The notes beneath the pieces were generated by a model. The model ran no database searches, was not told the origin of the DNA, and saw only the letters and a list, made by a program, of their open reading frames with translations. This document shows positions 32,813-41,624 of a DNA stretch of 64,000 nt, one piece after another; positions within the stretch are counted from its first letter, which is position 1; every line of letters begins with the position of its first letter. This DNA is from Actinomycetales bacterium (GTDB taxonomy: Bacteria > Actinomycetota > Actinomycetes > Actinomycetales > Dermatophilaceae): assembly GCA_016710645.1 (NCBI GenBank), contig JADJVI010000008.1, positions 1-64,000 of the forward strand, written 5' to 3'. Position numbers and translations under genes: made by a program.

Positions 32813-34428
32813 AGCGGGATGTTCCCGTGCTTCTTGGGCGGCAGGCTCTCGCGCTTGGTCTTCAACGCCCGTAGCGCCCGGGTGACGTTCATCCGGGTGT
32901 TGCTCGGCGTGATGACCGTGTCGATGTAGCCGCGTTCGGCCGCGATGTAGGGGTTGGCCAGGGTCTCTTCGTAGAGCTTGATGAAGTCGGCCCGGGCCGC
33001 CTCGACATCACGACCCTCCTCGACCGCCTTCTGCAATTCCTTGCGGTAGAGGATGTTGACCGCACCCTGGGCGCCCATGACGGCGATCTGGGCGGTCGGC
33101 CAGGCGAGGTTGATGTCGGCACCCAGGTGCTTGGAGCCCATGACGTCGTAGGCGCCGCCATAGGCCTTGCGAGTGATGACGGTGATCTTGGGGACGGTCG
33201 CCTCGGCATACGCGTAGATGAGCTTGGCGCCGCGGCGGATGATGCCGTTCCACTCCTGGTCGGTGCCCGGGAGGAAGCCCGGCACGTCGACAAAGGTGAG
33301 GATCGGCACGTTGAAGGCGTCGCAGGTGCGCACGAAGCGCGCGGCCTTCTCGGATGCCTCGATGTCCAGGCACCCAGCGAACTGCATGGGCTGGTTGGCG
33401 ACGATGCCGACCGACTGGCCGTCGACCCGCGCGAAGCCGACGACGATATTGGGCGCAAACAGCGCGTGCACCTCGAGGAACTCGCCGTCGTCGACGACAT
33501 GCTCGATGACCTGGTGCATGTCATAGGGCTGGTTGGGCGAGTCGGGGATGCACGTGTCCAGCCAGCGGTCCTCGTCGGTGACGGTGAGGTCGGAGTCGAC
33601 GTCGAAGGCCGGCGGCTCCTCCATGTTGTTGGAGGGCAGGTAGGACAGCAGCGCCTTGACGTATTCGATCGCGTCGTCCTCGTCGGTGCCCATGTAGTGA
33701 GCAACACCCGACTTGGTGTTGTGCGCTCGCGCGCCGCCGAGGTCCTCGAACGCGACCTCCTCACCGGTCACGGTCTTGATGACGTCCGGCCCGGTGATGA
33801 ACATGTGCGAGGTCTTGTCGACCATGACGGTGAAGTCGGTGATCGCGGGGGAGTAGACGGCGCCGCCGGCGCAGGGGCCCATGATGACGCTGATCTGCGG
33901 CACGACGCCGGAGTTGCGGACATTGCGGAAGAAGATCTCGCCATAGAGCCCGAGCGAGACCACGCCCTCCTGGATGCGGGCGCCGCCGGAGTCGTTGAGC
34001 CCGATGACCGGACAGCCGATCTTGGCGGCCCAGTCCATGACCTTGACGATCTTCTCGCCGAAGACCTCGCCCAGCGACCCACCGAAGACCGTGAAGTCCT
34101 GGGCGAAGACGGCCACCTGGCGGCCGTCGATCTGGCCATAGCCGGTGACGACACCGTCGCCATAAGGCCGGTGTTTGTCCTGGCCGAACTGGCTGCTGCG
34201 GTGTCGGGCGTATTTGTCCATCTCGATGAAGGTGCCCTCATCGAGCAGCAGCTCGATCCGCTCGCGGGCGGTCTTCTTGCCCTTGGCGTGCTGCTTCTCG
34301 ACGGCCACGGTGGACCCGGCGTTGGCCACTTCGGCCACTCTGCGCTTGAGATCCGCCAGCTTTCCGGCCGTGGTGGACAGGTCAGGAGCGTTCGCTTCCG
34401 CGGCGGTGGCGAATCCGTCATTGGACAT
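32809..34428 (-). CDS. accD: acyl-CoA (propionyl-CoA) carboxylase beta subunit
   Basis: Carboxyltransferase subunit of about 539 residues that moves CO2 from biotin to acetyl- or propionyl-CoA. Visible landmarks are KGKKTARERIELLLDEGTFIEMDKYARHRS, FAQDFTVFGGSLGEVFGEKI, GLNDSGGARIQEGV (acyl-CoA oxyanion loop), GPCAGGAVYSPAITDFTVMV (first GG site), and FVDVPGFLPGTDQEWNGIIRRGAKLIYAYAEATVPKITVITRKAYGGAYDVMGSKHLGAD (second oxyanion region). It is closest in style to AccD5/PccB. The start ATG 34428 has TATTGT seven bases upstream and no ribosome binding site. Confidence 0.95.
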   Translation of the reverse strand: MSNDGFATAAEANAPDLSTTAGKLADLKRRVAEVANAGSTVAVEKQHAKGKKTARERIELLLDEGTFIEMDKYARHRSSQFGQDKHRPYGDGVVTGYGQIDGRQVAVFAQDFTVFGGSLGEVFGEKIVKVMDWAAKIGCPVIGLNDSGGARIQEGVVSLGLYGEIFFRNVRNSGVVPQISVIMGPCAGGAVYSPAITDFTVMVDKTSHMFITGPDVIKTVTGEEVAFEDLGGARAHNTKSGVAHYMGTDEDDAIEYVKALLSYLPSNNMEEPPAFDVDSDLTVTDEDRWLDTCIPDSPNQPYDMHQVIEHVVDDGEFLEVHALFAPNIVVGFARVDGQSVGIVANQPMQFAGCLDIEASEKAARFVRTCDAFNVPILTFVDVPGFLPGTDQEWNGIIRRGAKLIYAYAEATVPKITVITRKAYGGAYDVMGSKHLGADINLAWPTAQIAVMGAQGAVNILYRKELQKAVEEGRDVEAARADFIKLYEETLANPYIAAERGYIDTVITPSNTRMNVTRALRALKTKRESLPPKKHGNIPL

Positions 34429-34435
34429 GCTGCGA

Positions 34436-34445
34436 ACAATAGCCT
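34436..34445. promoter_or_regulatory. overlapping divergent -10 elements of accD and birA
   Basis: The ten bases ACAATAGCCT hold TATTGT on the minus strand (34441-34436), seven bases before the accD ATG, and TAGCCT on the plus strand (34440-34445), seven bases before the birA GTG. The two elements share the central TA, so polymerase can occupy only one at a time. Confidence 0.6.
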
Positions 34446-34452
34446 TGTCACC

Positions 34453-35307
34453 GTGCCTGTGCCCATGGACCCCGCGCGTCTCACAGCGGCGCTCTGCCCA
34501 CCCGCAGGACGGTATGCCGTGGTCGAGGTCCACGAACGCCTCTCTTCGACCAACTCCCGGGCCGTCGAGCTGTCCCGCCCGTATGCCGTCGTGCTCGCCG
34601 AGGCGCAGACCGCCGGCCGGGGGCGGCTGGATCGCAGCTGGGAGTCTCCTGCCGGGCTGGGGTTGACCTTCTCTGCGGTCCTGCCCGCTCCGGTAAACGT
34701 CCCGGGGTGGGTGCCCCTCGCGGCCGGGCTGGCGGTCGCAGAGGCGGTCACGGCGGTGACCGGACTCCGCCCACAGCTCAAATGGCCCAATGACCTCCTG
34801 GTGTCCGGGCTGGATGCGTCGGGGGACACAGCTGGCGCACCTCAGGGTGCGATCGACCCCGGCTCGGGCAAGGTGTGCGGCATCTTGTGCGAGTACCTGC
34901 CGCTGCCTGAACCTCTGGTCGTCGTCGGGGTCGGCCTCAATGTCCACCAGCGTCGCGCTGATCTTCCGGTCACCACCGCGACCTCGCTGGCGCTCGCGTT
35001 GGGTGTTGGCGAGGATCGGCTCGATCGGGAGGCGCTCTCGGTCGCGGTGCTGCAGCGGCTGGCCGTTCGGGTCGATCAGCTGGGCGGGTCGGCGGCGGAG
35101 CGGGAGGCGACGCAGACGGCATACCGGCAGGTGTGCGCCACGGTGGGAACGCTGGTGACGGTGACCTTCCCCGACGGACGAGCGGTCATGGGGACGGCCC
35201 TGGACGTCGACGGTGACGGCGCGCTCGTGGTTGATGACGGACAGCAGATCCACACGCTGCATGCGGGGGACGTCACCCATGTCCGGCCCGGCCAGCAGGC
35301 TCGGTGA
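34453..35307 (+). CDS. birA: biotin--[acetyl-CoA-carboxylase] ligase
   Basis: Enzyme that attaches biotin to the carboxylase carrier domain. The catalytic domain shows STNSRAVELS, AEAQTAGRGRLDRSWESPAGLGLTFSAVL (biotin/ATP loop GRGRxxR), LKWPNDLLVSG (Lys that contacts biotinyl-AMP) and GVGLNVHQ, then the C-terminal SH3-like part (VTVTFPDGRAVMGTALDVDGDGALVV). There is no N-terminal DNA-binding domain, so it is not a repressor. GTG 34453 is chosen because TAGCCT lies seven bases upstream; ATG 34465 is an alternative. It is divergent from accD, whose partner subunit it modifies. Confidence 0.95.
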   Translation: MPVPMDPARLTAALCPPAGRYAVVEVHERLSSTNSRAVELSRPYAVVLAEAQTAGRGRLDRSWESPAGLGLTFSAVLPAPVNVPGWVPLAAGLAVAEAVTAVTGLRPQLKWPNDLLVSGLDASGDTAGAPQGAIDPGSGKVCGILCEYLPLPEPLVVVGVGLNVHQRRADLPVTTATSLALALGVGEDRLDREALSVAVLQRLAVRVDQLGGSAAEREATQTAYRQVCATVGTLVTVTFPDGRAVMGTALDVDGDGALVVDDGQQIHTLHAGDVTHVRPGQQAR

Positions 35308-35364
35308 CGGCAGCGGCAGGCGACCGAGTACCTGTCGTTCACGTCGGGTTGGCATGATGCTGGC

Positions 35365-36654
35365 ATGACCGAACTCACACCCGCCTCCGCTCCGGCAGGG
35401 GGCTGGGTCGAGCCGGTCGACACCCCACTGGCACCTGCTGAGCCGCCCGCTCCGGCCGCGCCCCTTCCGGGCCGGCCGAGCCTCGCGGTCACGGCCGGTA
35501 TGCCGGTCCGGCCCACTCCTGCGCTCGATGCCGATGACGTCGCCGCGCTGCTGATCGGGCAGAGCCGATCGTTCAGCCGATCCGACGTCAGCCGGCTGTC
35601 AGGGGTCTCGGTCATCGGCGCGCGGAAGTTCTGGCACGCTCTGGGCTTCCCGGACGTGTCGTCGCGAGATCGGCCCTACACCGAGGCCGACCTGCGGGCG
35701 TTGCGCCGGATGGCCACCCTGGTCCGCGCCGAGGTCCTCGACGAGGACACCGCGCTCGGTCTCACCCGTGCCTTCGCCCGCACCGCAGACCGGCTCGCGG
35801 CCTGGCAGGTCCACCTCCTGGCCGAATCGCTCTCTGCGCGCGCAGATGCCGCGGGCGCGTCTGCGTCCGAGTGGTTCCCCGACGACGCGGACGCCCCAGA
35901 TGCCGGTATGCCATCGGTCGCTCCCGCGCTGCGTCGTCTCGCGGGTGAGGACGGGTCCGAGGACGCTCTTGATGGTGCGGGCGTCCAGGACGAGGCGACC
36001 GCGCAAGCGACCGCTCGTCTGCTCATCGACCTGGCTGACGAACTCGAGCCGATGCTCGTCTATGCCTGGCGTCGGCACCTCAACGACGCCTTGTCTCGCT
36101 TGCTGTCCGACGCCAGCCCAGGGCGCCATTCGGCGGGAGTCGTGCGCTGCGTCGGGTTCGCCGACCTCGTGGGGTTCACCACCATGGTCGGGCAACTGAC
36201 CGAACGCGAATTGGCCCACGTGGTGCAGCGATTCGAGTCCATCGCCAGCGATGTCGTCACCGCCCACGGCGGGCGAGTGGTCAAGACGGTCGGCGACGAG
36301 GTGCTGTTCTCTACCATGGCCCCGGCACCCGGCGCCGCCATCGCCCTCGATCTCGTCGACGCCATCGCCGAGGACTCCGCGTTGCGTTCGGTGCGCGTTG
36401 GGGTGGCCTATGGCAGCGTGGTCTCGCGCCTCGGCGACGTCTTCGGGCAGACGGTCAACACCGCCGCTCGGTTGACCCCGATGGCCCACCCGGGTCACGT
36501 CCTCGTCGACGGAGCGCTGGCCAAGGCTTTGGCCTCCCAACCGGGATTCACCCTCACCCCCATGCGACGGCGCACCCTGCGTGGCGTCGGTACAGTCACC
36601 CCTCATACGCTGGTGCGTAGTGGTAGCTCTGCCACCCGAGGGAGGCATTCATGA
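35365..36654 (+). CDS. class III adenylate/guanylate cyclase with N-terminal regulatory domain
   Basis: A 429-residue soluble protein. The N-terminal half has a MerR-like helix-turn-helix segment (FSRSDVSRLSGVSVIGARKFWHALGFPDVSSRDRPYTEADLRALRRM, about residues 71-117) within a regulatory region like that of pH-sensing mycobacterial Rv1264. The C-terminal cyclase domain has GFADLVGFTTM (metal Asp), RVVKTVGDEVLF (Lys and second metal Asp) and GQTVNTAARL (Asn, Arg of the active site); the Lys favours ATP as substrate. It is coupled to the enoyl-CoA hydratase gene by an ATGA overlap. Its effector is unknown. Confidence 0.9.
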   Translation: MTELTPASAPAGGWVEPVDTPLAPAEPPAPAAPLPGRPSLAVTAGMPVRPTPALDADDVAALLIGQSRSFSRSDVSRLSGVSVIGARKFWHALGFPDVSSRDRPYTEADLRALRRMATLVRAEVLDEDTALGLTRAFARTADRLAAWQVHLLAESLSARADAAGASASEWFPDDADAPDAGMPSVAPALRRLAGEDGSEDALDGAGVQDEATAQATARLLIDLADELEPMLVYAWRRHLNDALSRLLSDASPGRHSAGVVRCVGFADLVGFTTMVGQLTERELAHVVQRFESIASDVVTAHGGRVVKTVGDEVLFSTMAPAPGAAIALDLVDAIAEDSALRSVRVGVAYGSVVSRLGDVFGQTVNTAARLTPMAHPGHVLVDGALAKALASQPGFTLTPMRRRTLRGVGTVTPHTLVRSGSSATRGRHS

Positions 36655-37445
36655 CCGATACTCCGCTGGTGCGAGTCGAGCGCCACGGCGCCGACGGACA
36701 CGTCGCCGAGATCGTCCTCGACCGCCCCGAGGCGATGAACGCAGTATCGACGGCGATGGCCGAAGCGATTGCTGCAGCGACCTCGGCACTGTCGGGCGAC
36801 GCCTCCGTCCGTGCTGCCGTGCTGACCTCGTCTCACCCCAAGGCGTTCTGCGTGGGTGCCGACCTCAAGGAGCGCAACGGCTACACCGATCTGCAACTGG
36901 TGCAGCAGCGGCCGCTGGCCAGGGCGGCATACGGCGGGGTTCTTGCCCTGCCGATGCCGACCATCGCGGCCGTGGACGGGTTCGCGCTGGGCGGAGGGCT
37001 GGAGCTTGCCCTGTCCTGCGACCTCATCGTCGCCGGCGAGGCGGCCGTCGTCGGGTTGCCCGAGGTGTCGGTGGGCGTCATCCCCGGGGGCGGTGGCACC
37101 CAACTGCTGACCCGCCGGATCGGATGGTCCAAGGCCGCGTCACTCATCTTCACCGCCCGCCGGCTGCCTGCAGCCGAAGCGGCTGCGCTCGGCGTCGTCG
37201 ACGAGGTCGTCACGGCCGGGTCGGCCCGGGAACGCGCCCTGGCGCTCGCCGAGGCCATCGCGGCCCATTCCCCAGTAGGCCTGCGGTCGGCCAAGCGGGC
37301 CATGCGGCTCGGTTTCGATGTCGACCTCGCCAGCGGCCTGGAGATCGAGGACGCCTGCTGGCGCGCGACCGCCTTCAGCGGCGACCGAGCCGAGGGTGTG
37401 CGTGCCTTCGCCGAGAAGCGCACGCCGCAGTGGCCGGGTCGCTGA
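36651..37445 (+). CDS. enoyl-CoA hydratase/isomerase family protein
   Basis: Crotonase-fold enzyme of 264 residues, probably hydrating enoyl-CoA in fatty-acid breakdown. It has LDRPEAMNAVSTAMAEAI, KAFCVGADLKER (oxyanion hole), DGFALGGGLELALSCD, and LPEVSVGVIPGGGGTQLLTRRIG, with Glu at the usual catalytic positions (GGGLELA and LPEV). It ends with an EGVRAFAEKRTPQWPGR tail typical of the family. The ATG lies in the stop of the cyclase gene, an unusual coupling. Confidence 0.93.
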   Translation: MTDTPLVRVERHGADGHVAEIVLDRPEAMNAVSTAMAEAIAAATSALSGDASVRAAVLTSSHPKAFCVGADLKERNGYTDLQLVQQRPLARAAYGGVLALPMPTIAAVDGFALGGGLELALSCDLIVAGEAAVVGLPEVSVGVIPGGGGTQLLTRRIGWSKAASLIFTARRLPAAEAAALGVVDEVVTAGSARERALALAEAIAAHSPVGLRSAKRAMRLGFDVDLASGLEIEDACWRATAFSGDRAEGVRAFAEKRTPQWPGR

Positions 37446-37461
37446 CTGAGCGCACACGGCA

Positions 37462-37467
37462 TACCAT
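37462..37467 (+). promoter_or_regulatory. -10 element for the response-regulator gene (leaderless)
   Basis: TACCAT followed by six bases and the ATG at 37474. It overlaps a copy of the iterated octamer CGGCATAC. Confidence 0.45.
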
Positions 37468-37473
37468 CCACGC

Positions 37474-38154
37474 ATGACCCGGGTGCTGCTCGTCGAGGAC
37501 GATCCCGGCATTTCGGTCCCGCTGACCCGGGCCTTGCGACGCGAGGGCTACACGGTCGACGTCCGCTCGGACGGCGAGAGTGCCCTGGAGGCCGCCCGCA
37601 CCCGCCCCGATCTCATCGTTCTGGACCTCGGGCTACCGGACATGGACGGCTTGGAGGTATGCCGTCGCATCCGCGAGCATGGGCGCACCCAGCCGGTGCT
37701 CATCCTCACCGCCCGGGCCGAGGAGCTCGACGCGGTCGTCGGACTGGACGCCGGAGCTGACGACTATGTCACTAAGCCGTTCCGGCTGGCCGAACTGTTG
37801 GCGCGCGTTCGGGCGCTGTTGCGCCGCAACGCCCCAGATGGTGCCGGTGAGCTCGATGCCGAGGTGCGCATCGACGCGGACGCCCGGCGCGCCTATTTCC
37901 ACGACGAGGAGATGCAGCTCACCGCCAAGGAGTTCGACCTGTTGCGCGTGCTCGTCCGCGAACGCGGCCGGGTCGTCACCCGAGAGCAACTGATGCGCGA
38001 GGTGTGGGACACCGAGTGGTTCGGGTCGACCAAGACCCTCGACATGCACATCTCGGTGCTGCGCAAGAAGCTCGGTGACGATGTCGCCCAACCCCGCTTT
38101 ATCTCGACGGTGCGCGGGATGGGCTTTCGCTTCGAGCGCCCTGCTGCCGGCTAG
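37474..38154 (+). CDS. OmpR-family two-component response regulator
   Basis: Receiver plus winged-helix regulator of 226 residues. The receiver has the acidic pair in VEDD, the phosphorylated Asp in LDLGLPDMDG (about residue 51), Thr in LTAR and Lys in YVTKPFR. The C-terminal OmpR/PhoB domain shows LTAKEFDLLRVLVRERGRVVTREQLMREVW, TKTLDMHISVLRKKLGDD and ISTVRGMGFRFE. The cognate kinase follows 21 bases later. The target genes cannot be seen from the sequence. Confidence 0.95.
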   Translation: MTRVLLVEDDPGISVPLTRALRREGYTVDVRSDGESALEAARTRPDLIVLDLGLPDMDGLEVCRRIREHGRTQPVLILTARAEELDAVVGLDAGADDYVTKPFRLAELLARVRALLRRNAPDGAGELDAEVRIDADARRAYFHDEEMQLTAKEFDLLRVLVRERGRVVTREQLMREVWDTEWFGSTKTLDMHISVLRKKLGDDVAQPRFISTVRGMGFRFERPAAG

Positions 38155-38175
38155 CGGCCGCGAAGGTCAGGGGAC

Positions 38176-39228
38176 ATGCAACGGCTCATCCGGCGGGCGA
38201 CGATCCTCGCGATCCTCTCCTCGACCCTGCTCACCGTGGTACCGGTCGCCGTCGTCGTGGCGTGGGTGTCCACCCAGCGGGCCGACCTCGTCGGCACCTG
38301 GCTCAATCGGTCGACGACCGTGCAGGTGTTCGACGTGCTCACCGTGTCGTTGGCCATCTTCCTCGTCGGCACCGCGGTGGCGGTTTTCGTCGCGGGCGTC
38401 GTGACCCGCCGGGTTGCCCAGCCGCTGGAGGCGTTGATGACCAATGCCGAGCGCCTGGGCAAGGGTGAGGGCCATCTCGTGGCGACCGACTCCGGGATCG
38501 ACGAGGTGGACCGGATCTCCAGCGTGCTCGTCCGCTCGGCCCAGCAACTGTCGCAATCCATCTCCTCCGAGCGGTCGTTCGCCTCCGACGCATCCCATCA
38601 ACTGCGCACCCCGTTGACCGCGCTGCTGATGCGGCTGGAGGAGATCGCCGCGACTGACGACATCGAGGTGGCGCGGGAAGAGGCCGCGGTCGCGATCTCC
38701 CAGGTCGAGCGGCTCAGCCGGGTTGTCGACGAGCTGCTGCAGCGCCGACGTTCCGTCCCGGAGACCGCTCGCCCCGAGGTCGTCCTCGACTCGGTGCTCG
38801 CCTCACTACAACGCGAGTGGCAACCGGCTTTCGAGACCGCCCGCCGAAGCATCCGGGTCCACGGTGAGCGGGGGCTATCGGTGCGTGCGACGCCGATTGC
38901 GTTGAGCCAGGTGTTCTCGACCTTGCTGGAGAACTCTCTCGTCCACGGCCGTGGCACGGTTGAAATCCAGGTTCGTCGCAGCGGGCCGTCGGTGGTCGTC
39001 GAGGTGTGCGACGAGGGCGACGGAGTGTCGGCGACGATGGCTCCGCACATCTTCGAACGCTCAGTGAGCAGCGGCGCGGGGGGCACGGGGTTGGGCCTGG
39101 CCCTGGCTCGTGACCTGGCCGAATCCTTCGGCGGGCGGCTGGAGCTCATCGCTCGGACACCGGCGACCTTCGCGGTTTTCCTTTCCGAGGCCAGCAGCAG
39201 ATTCCCGGCTCGAATCAAAGGCCGATAG
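38176..39228 (+). CDS. two-component sensor histidine kinase
   Basis: Membrane kinase of 350 residues: two helices (about residues 8-30 and 58-82) enclosing a very short outer loop of about 25 residues, a HAMP linker (TRRVAQPLEALMTNAERLGKGEG), an H-box SDASHQLRTPLTALLMRLEE (His about residue 141), an N-box LLENSLVHG, then VCDEGDGV and GGTGLGLALARDLAESFGG in the ATPase domain. The tiny sensor loop suggests it senses the membrane or a partner protein rather than a soluble ligand (inference). It pairs with the regulator just upstream. Confidence 0.94.
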   Translation: MQRLIRRATILAILSSTLLTVVPVAVVVAWVSTQRADLVGTWLNRSTTVQVFDVLTVSLAIFLVGTAVAVFVAGVVTRRVAQPLEALMTNAERLGKGEGHLVATDSGIDEVDRISSVLVRSAQQLSQSISSERSFASDASHQLRTPLTALLMRLEEIAATDDIEVAREEAAVAISQVERLSRVVDELLQRRRSVPETARPEVVLDSVLASLQREWQPAFETARRSIRVHGERGLSVRATPIALSQVFSTLLENSLVHGRGTVEIQVRRSGPSVVVEVCDEGDGVSATMAPHIFERSVSSGAGGTGLGLALARDLAESFGGRLELIARTPATFAVFLSEASSRFPARIKGR

Positions 39229-39242
39229 AGGCCCGAGAGTCG

Positions 39243-39740
39243 TCAGGGACGTGCAGCGGCGTCCGTATCGGCGCTGGTGGCGTCGGCCTCGAGCTCGCCG
39301 GCGAAGACGAAACGGCGGTAGGCCCAGAACCGGAACAGCGTCGCCAGGCCGATGCCGAACACATTGTTGAGATTGACCCACAGGGCCGAGGTGAGGCCGA
39401 GGACGTTGAAGGTGAGGTTGAGCCACCCGAGACCGATCAGCAGGCCGACGCCGTTGACCAGGAAGAACAGCAACGCCTCGTGGTGCACCTTGCGGTTGGC
39501 TCGGTGCCGGAAGGTCCAGAACCGGTTGCCCAGCCACGCCACCAAGGTGGCGATAACGCCCGAGACGACGCGGGAGCTGGTGAGTCGGCCGGCTAGCGGC
39601 CCGTGATAGAGCAGGTTGAAGCCGCCGACGTCGATGACGAACGCGATGGCCCCGACGACCCCGAACTTTGCGGCCTCGCGCCAGACCCGGTCGACGGTGG
39701 CCCGCAGATAGCTCGAGATCCGGTCGACCAGTGACATCAC
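39243..39740 (-). CDS. GtrA family membrane protein
   Basis: Small membrane protein (165 residues, four helices) of the GtrA family, thought to move or present polyprenyl-linked sugars. Landmarks are AKFGVVGAIAFVIDVGGFNLLY, the VIATLVAWLGNRFWTFRHR loop typical of GtrA, and LNNVFGIGLATLFRFWAYRRFVF near the end. The start GTG 39740 has TAGAGT six bases upstream (39752-39747) and no ribosome binding site; ATG 39737 is the next codon. It is convergent with the kinase gene and divergent from purK. Confidence 0.9.
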   Translation of the reverse strand: MMSLVDRISSYLRATVDRVWREAAKFGVVGAIAFVIDVGGFNLLYHGPLAGRLTSSRVVSGVIATLVAWLGNRFWTFRHRANRKVHHEALLFFLVNGVGLLIGLGWLNLTFNVLGLTSALWVNLNNVFGIGLATLFRFWAYRRFVFAGELEADATSADTDAAARP

Positions 39741-39782
39741 GGGACGACTCTAGGCCACCTGGGTCGGTGCGCCGTGCCCCGT

Positions 39783-39788
39783 TAAGCT
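39783..39788 (+). promoter_or_regulatory. -10 element for purK (leaderless)
   Basis: TAAGCT followed by six bases and the GTG at 39795. The divergent gtrA -10 (TAGAGT) lies at 39747-39752 on the other strand. Confidence 0.5.
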
Positions 39789-39794
39789 GACCCG

Positions 39795-41006
39795 GTGACC
39801 GCACCGCGACGCGCCCCGGGAGGATTCCCGGTGGTGGGAGTGATCGGGGGCGGCCAGCTGGCCCGCATGTTGCAGGCGCCGGCGGTGGCCCTGGGCGTGC
39901 AACTGTCCGTGCTCGCCGAGTCCGAGGACGCTTCCGCGGCCCTGGTCATCCCCTCGGCTCCGGTCGGGGCACACACCGACACTACGGCGGTACGCCGGTT
40001 CGCCCAGGCCTGCGACGTGGTCACCTTCGACCACGAGCACGTCCCCGCCGACGTGCTCGACGCCCTCGCCGAGGCCGGGGTTGACATGCATCCCTCGCCC
40101 GCCGCGCTGGTTTTCGCGCAGGACAAGCTGGCCATGCGGGCTCGGCTGACCGCGCTCGCGATCCCCTGTCCTCGCTGGGCGGCGGCTCACACGGTGTTGG
40201 ATGTCGTCAATTTCGCTGCGGTGGTGGGGTTTCCGCTCATCGCTAAGACTCCCCGCGGCGGCTACGACGGCAAGGGGGTGCGGGTCGTCCGCGGGATCGA
40301 CGACCTCGCCGATTGGCTGGTCGAATCGGAGCGTGACCGGCATACCGGCTCTGGTCCATTGCGTGACGGGATCCTCCTGGAGGAACTCGTGCCCTTCGAC
40401 CACGAACTCGCCGTGCTCGTCGCCCGCAGCCCCTCCGGTCAGGCGGCCGCCTGGCCGGTCGTCGAAACCGTCCAGACCGACGGGATCTGCACCGACGTCA
40501 TCGCCCCCGCGCCCGACCTCACCGCCGAGCTGGCGGCCGCCGCCACCCACGCCGCGCTGCGGATCGCGGGTGAGCTGGGGGTGACCGGGGTGCTCGCGGT
40601 CGAGATGTTCCGGGTCGGTGAGCACCCGGCATACCCCGACGGATTCCTCGTCAACGAACTCGCGATGCGGCCGCACAACAGCGGGCACTGGAGCATCGAC
40701 GGCGCGGTGACCAGCCAGTTCGAGCAGCACCTGCGTGCCGTGCTCGACCTGCCGCTCGGTGACCCGCGTCCGGTCGCCCCGTGGACGGTCATGGCCAATG
40801 TGCTGGGCGGCGACTACCCGCAGATCTACCCGGCCTATCGGCATGTCATGGCCCGCGACCCCGGGGCCAAGGTTCACATGTACGGCAAGGGGGTGCGCCC
40901 GGGCCGCAAGGTCGGGCACGTGTCGGTGTCGGGGGAGGACCTCGCCGACCTTCGTGAGCGGGCCCGCCATGCGGCCGATTACCTGCAGGGGATCATCACC
41001 GAATGA
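39795..41006 (+). CDS. purK: 5-(carboxyamino)imidazole ribonucleotide synthase
   Basis: ATP-grasp enzyme of purine synthesis converting AIR, ATP and bicarbonate to N5-CAIR. It shows VGVIGGGQLARMLQAPAVALG, TFDHEHVPADVL, KLAMRARLTALAIPCPRW, PLIAKTPRGGYDGKGVRVV (glycine loop), ILLEELVPFDHELAVLVARS, and the C-terminal VNELAMRPHNSGHWSIDGAVTSQFEQHLRAVLDLPLG signature. It has 403 residues. The product passes to PurE, encoded 49 bases downstream. Confidence 0.96.
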   Translation: MTAPRRAPGGFPVVGVIGGGQLARMLQAPAVALGVQLSVLAESEDASAALVIPSAPVGAHTDTTAVRRFAQACDVVTFDHEHVPADVLDALAEAGVDMHPSPAALVFAQDKLAMRARLTALAIPCPRWAAAHTVLDVVNFAAVVGFPLIAKTPRGGYDGKGVRVVRGIDDLADWLVESERDRHTGSGPLRDGILLEELVPFDHELAVLVARSPSGQAAAWPVVETVQTDGICTDVIAPAPDLTAELAAAATHAALRIAGELGVTGVLAVEMFRVGEHPAYPDGFLVNELAMRPHNSGHWSIDGAVTSQFEQHLRAVLDLPLGDPRPVAPWTVMANVLGGDYPQIYPAYRHVMARDPGAKVHMYGKGVRPGRKVGHVSVSGEDLADLRERARHAADYLQGIITE

Positions 41007-41055
41007 CAGAGCGACCGATCACGCCATCGACCGCTCCATCCAGAAGAGGTAGGCC

Positions 41056-41577
41056 GTGGACCTGAATCAGGACGACATCGTCGTCGGCATCGTCATGGGC
41101 AGCGACAGTGACTGGCCGGTCATGAGCGCCGCCGCGGACGCGCTGGACGAGTTCGGCATCGGCTATGAGATCGACGTCGTTTCGGCGCACCGCATGCCGA
41201 CCGAGATGATCGACTACGGCCGCTCGGCTGCCGAGCGGGGCTTGCAGGTCGTCATCGCCGGGGCGGGGGGTGCGGCCCACTTGCCCGGCATGCTCGCCTC
41301 GGTCACTCCGCTTCCGGTTATCGGGGTTCCGGTGCCGCTGGCCCATCTCGACGGGATGGACTCGCTGCTCTCGATCGTCCAAATGCCCGCCGGCGTGCCG
41401 GTGGCGACCGTGTCGGTCGGCGGCGCCCGCAATGCCGGGCTACTGGCCGCGCGGATCATCGGCTCAGGCTCGGGCGCGGAAGCCGCCCGGGTGCGCGATG
41501 AGATGGCGCGCTTCCAGGGGCGGCTGCGCGACCAGGCCAAGGCCAAGGGGGCAGCGCTGCGCGCCTCGCGCGGCTGA
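41056..41577 (+). CDS. purE: 5-(carboxyamino)imidazole ribonucleotide mutase
   Basis: Class I PurE of 173 residues that rearranges N5-CAIR to CAIR. The active-site patches are GIVMGSDSDWPVMSAAADALDEFGIGYEIDVVSAHRMP, GAGGAAHLPGMLAS, PVIGVPVP and SVGGARNAGLLAARI. The start is GTG 41056 with ribosome binding site GAAGAGGTAG. It forms an operon with purK. A 17-base tandem duplication covers its stop codon. Confidence 0.96.
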   Translation: MDLNQDDIVVGIVMGSDSDWPVMSAAADALDEFGIGYEIDVVSAHRMPTEMIDYGRSAAERGLQVVIAGAGGAAHLPGMLASVTPLPVIGVPVPLAHLDGMDSLLSIVQMPAGVPVATVSVGGARNAGLLAARIIGSGSGAEAARVRDEMARFQGRLRDQAKAKGAALRASRG

Positions 41578-41603
41578 GCCCTTCGCCCGGCTGAGCCCTT
41601 CGC
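41571..41603 (+). repeat. 17-base tandem duplication at the purE stop codon
   Basis: CGGCTGAGCCCTTCGC occurs twice, 17 bases apart, spanning the purE TGA. The second copy is non-coding. Confidence 0.8.
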
Positions 41604-41624
41604 AGCGGTATGCCGTGCAGCAAG

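Noticed and set aside
33127..34440. Long plus-strand frame across accD
   Set aside because: It is the antisense shadow of accD. Only the part from 34453, birA, has family similarity.
41571..41603. 17-base tandem duplication as a mobile-element target site
   Set aside because: The copies are adjacent with no inserted element between them; replication slippage explains it.
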